A stretch of 52,726 nucleotides of DNA from NCBI RefSeq assembly GCF_021404545.1, contig NZ_JAAWWD010000066.1:1-52726 (forward strand), given 5' to 3'. The position numbers and the translations under genes are program-made. Shown in pieces: positions 51,633-52,726 of the stretch. This DNA is from Aestuariivita sp. Its GTDB lineage: Bacteria > Pseudomonadota > Alphaproteobacteria > Rhodobacterales > Rhodobacteraceae. The notes beneath the pieces are model-generated. The model made no database searches. It had not been told where the DNA came from and saw only the letters and a program-made list of their open reading frames with translations. Position 1 is the first letter of the stretch. Each line of letters begins with the position of its first letter.

Positions 51633-52364
51633 GTGTCCAACCCCTCCTTTGTGACCTTCAACATGGCGCAAGTGCTGAAGGCGCATGCCGCGCGGCAGCG
51701 CGACCGGGGCAAACGCGTGCGAACACGTGCGCAGATCCTTGCCGCTGCCGCGCGCGAAATGGAGCTTGCGGGTTACGAAGCGCTCACGGTCGAGCGGATT
51801 GCCAATGCCTCGGGCATGGCGCATGGTACCTTCTATCGCTATTTCGACAATCGGTCCGATGTGGCCTCGGCCATCATCAAACGGTACATGGCCCTGGTGC
51901 GCCGCAACCGTCCGCGTGCCAGCAAGGCGCAGACACCGTTCCAGACGATCCACGCCTATAACCGATACTACACCGCCAACTACATAGCGAATGCAGCCAT
52001 GCTGCGGGGGCGCGAAGCCCTCATGCGCGAGGCCCCGGAACTGATGAAGGAGCGCGACGTGGTCAACGACCGATGGGCACGCATCGTGCTGCGAGATCTG
52101 GCGCGGCGGCGCGACATGCCGCCCGGCAGCACCGAAGATCCGTTCGCCAAACTGGCCGTCCGTTCCGCCATCGCCATGGTCGATGAGTTGTTACGCGAAA
52201 TCTATGTCTACAAATCCCCCAGCCTCAGCCGCCTGGTCGACAGTGAGGAACAGGTGGCCGAGCTGATATCGTTCATGTGGTTCCGGGCGATCTTTGGCGA
52301 GACCCCGCCGCTGAACGAACTGAAATGGGCCAAGACCTTTGGCGCGAATTTCCTGGATCGATAG
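51633..52364 (+). CDS. TetR-family transcriptional regulator
   Basis: A 243-residue regulator with the TetR helix-turn-helix at about 32-80 (ILAAAAREMELAGYEALTVE, then SGMAHGTFYRYFDNRSDVA) and a long helical ligand domain. The frame starts with GTG at 51633 with a GGAG sequence upstream; an ATG ten codons later (51663) is an alternative. It is divergent from the Pot-type importer operon, and two operator-like repeats separate them. It is likely the local repressor of that operon and of itself. Confidence 0.9.
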   Translation: MSNPSFVTFNMAQVLKAHAARQRDRGKRVRTRAQILAAAAREMELAGYEALTVERIANASGMAHGTFYRYFDNRSDVASAIIKRYMALVRRNRPRASKAQTPFQTIHAYNRYYTANYIANAAMLRGREALMREAPELMKERDVVNDRWARIVLRDLARRRDMPPGSTEDPFAKLAVRSAIAMVDELLREIYVYKSPSLSRLVDSEEQVAELISFMWFRAIFGETPPLNELKWAKTFGANFLDR

Positions 52365-52726
52365 GTGATCGGCTGCTCTGGCGCAGGGCGCAATCAGACC
52401 CCCCTGATCGACCCTTCGCCGCACCCGCGATCACAAAGCATCCTGACCGGAGCGTCGTCGACGGCCCTCGTGGCATAGATCCAGGGCCTGGTCCACGGCT
52501 GGTGGGCGGTTGCCATGACAAACCGGGTTTTGTTTTCTCCTGACATGTGACGCTGCGGCATCTTCATCGTTGCGGGGCTGGCGCGGTCGACGATTGCAAC
52601 CCCGGCGAGGAGCGCGGGACGGATGTTGAGCGGCGGGATCGGGGGGTTTGGTGAGACGGGGAACGGGGTCCGGGTAGGGGGAATGGGGGCGGGATCGGGA
52701 AGCGAGCGGCGCGGGGGGGGGGGGGG
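52365..52726. other. Gene-free contig end with G homopolymer
   Basis: No recognisable gene in the last 362 bases. From about 52620 the sequence becomes extremely G-rich and it ends in a run of 14 G. This is typical of poor-quality read ends or assembly edges rather than biology. Confidence 0.6.

Noticed and set aside
52399-52546. Short minus-strand frame starting MSGENKTRF near the contig end
   Set aside because: It has only about 49 codons, no recognised family, and lies next to low-quality G-rich sequence.

Overview
The window is high-GC DNA that looks alphaproteobacterial, most likely from a marine Rhodobacterales/Roseobacter-type organism. The grounds are the gene content (three TRAP transporters, two of them TAXI type, plus three ABC importers and many CoA-dependent catabolic enzymes), the strong GC bias at third codon positions, and IS110, IS3 and IS5 relatives. 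No rRNA, tRNA, CRISPR, phage or conjugation genes were seen. It reads as an accessory catabolic island or plasmid-like segment. The left end lies inside an IS transposase and the right end is a G homopolymer, so the window may be a whole contig.

Layout: (1) 1-1365, insertion-sequence debris: an IS110 transposase with an internal stop codon and two IS3 orfA stubs. (2) 1517-7587, minus-strand operon: IclR regulator, M24 peptidase, TAXI-TRAP transporter, cystathionine-lyase-like PLP enzyme. (3) 7631-8410, an IS5 remnant with an internal deletion and a broken scpB-like gene. (4) 8411-16171, minus-strand operon: RpiR regulator, complete Dpp/Opp-type ABC peptide importer, M81 (MlrC-type) metallopeptidase. 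(5) 16172-18151, decayed DNA with remnants of an ABC-2 exporter. (6) 18152-34396, a GntR regulator divergent from a long plus-strand array: acyl-CoA dehydrogenase, two isocitrate-lyase-superfamily lyases, TAXI-TRAP, cysteine hydrolase, type III CoA-transferase, 3-hydroxyacyl-CoA dehydrogenase, ADP-forming acyl-CoA synthetase, a taurine/nitrate-type ABC importer and a second cysteine hydrolase. (7) 34476-44625, a ketone-oxidation module: minus-strand esterase/beta-lactamase-fold hydrolase, DctPQM TRAP transporter and TetR regulator, divergent from a Baeyer-Villiger monooxygenase, acyl-CoA ligase and maleylacetate-reductase-like dehydrogenase. (8) 45157-52364, a Pot-type ABC importer with a crotonase and a CaiC-like acyl-CoA ligase, divergent from a TetR regulator.

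Each block repeats one logic: a local one-component regulator, a dedicated high-affinity importer, then enzymes that hydrolyse the substrate or link it to CoA. Sharp inverted or direct repeats lie upstream of five of these units and are candidate operators. The least familiar parts are the 18-34 kb CoA pathway with tandem lyases, the 34-45 kb ketone module and the two peptide- or conjugate-use operons. Substrates cannot be read from sequence alone.
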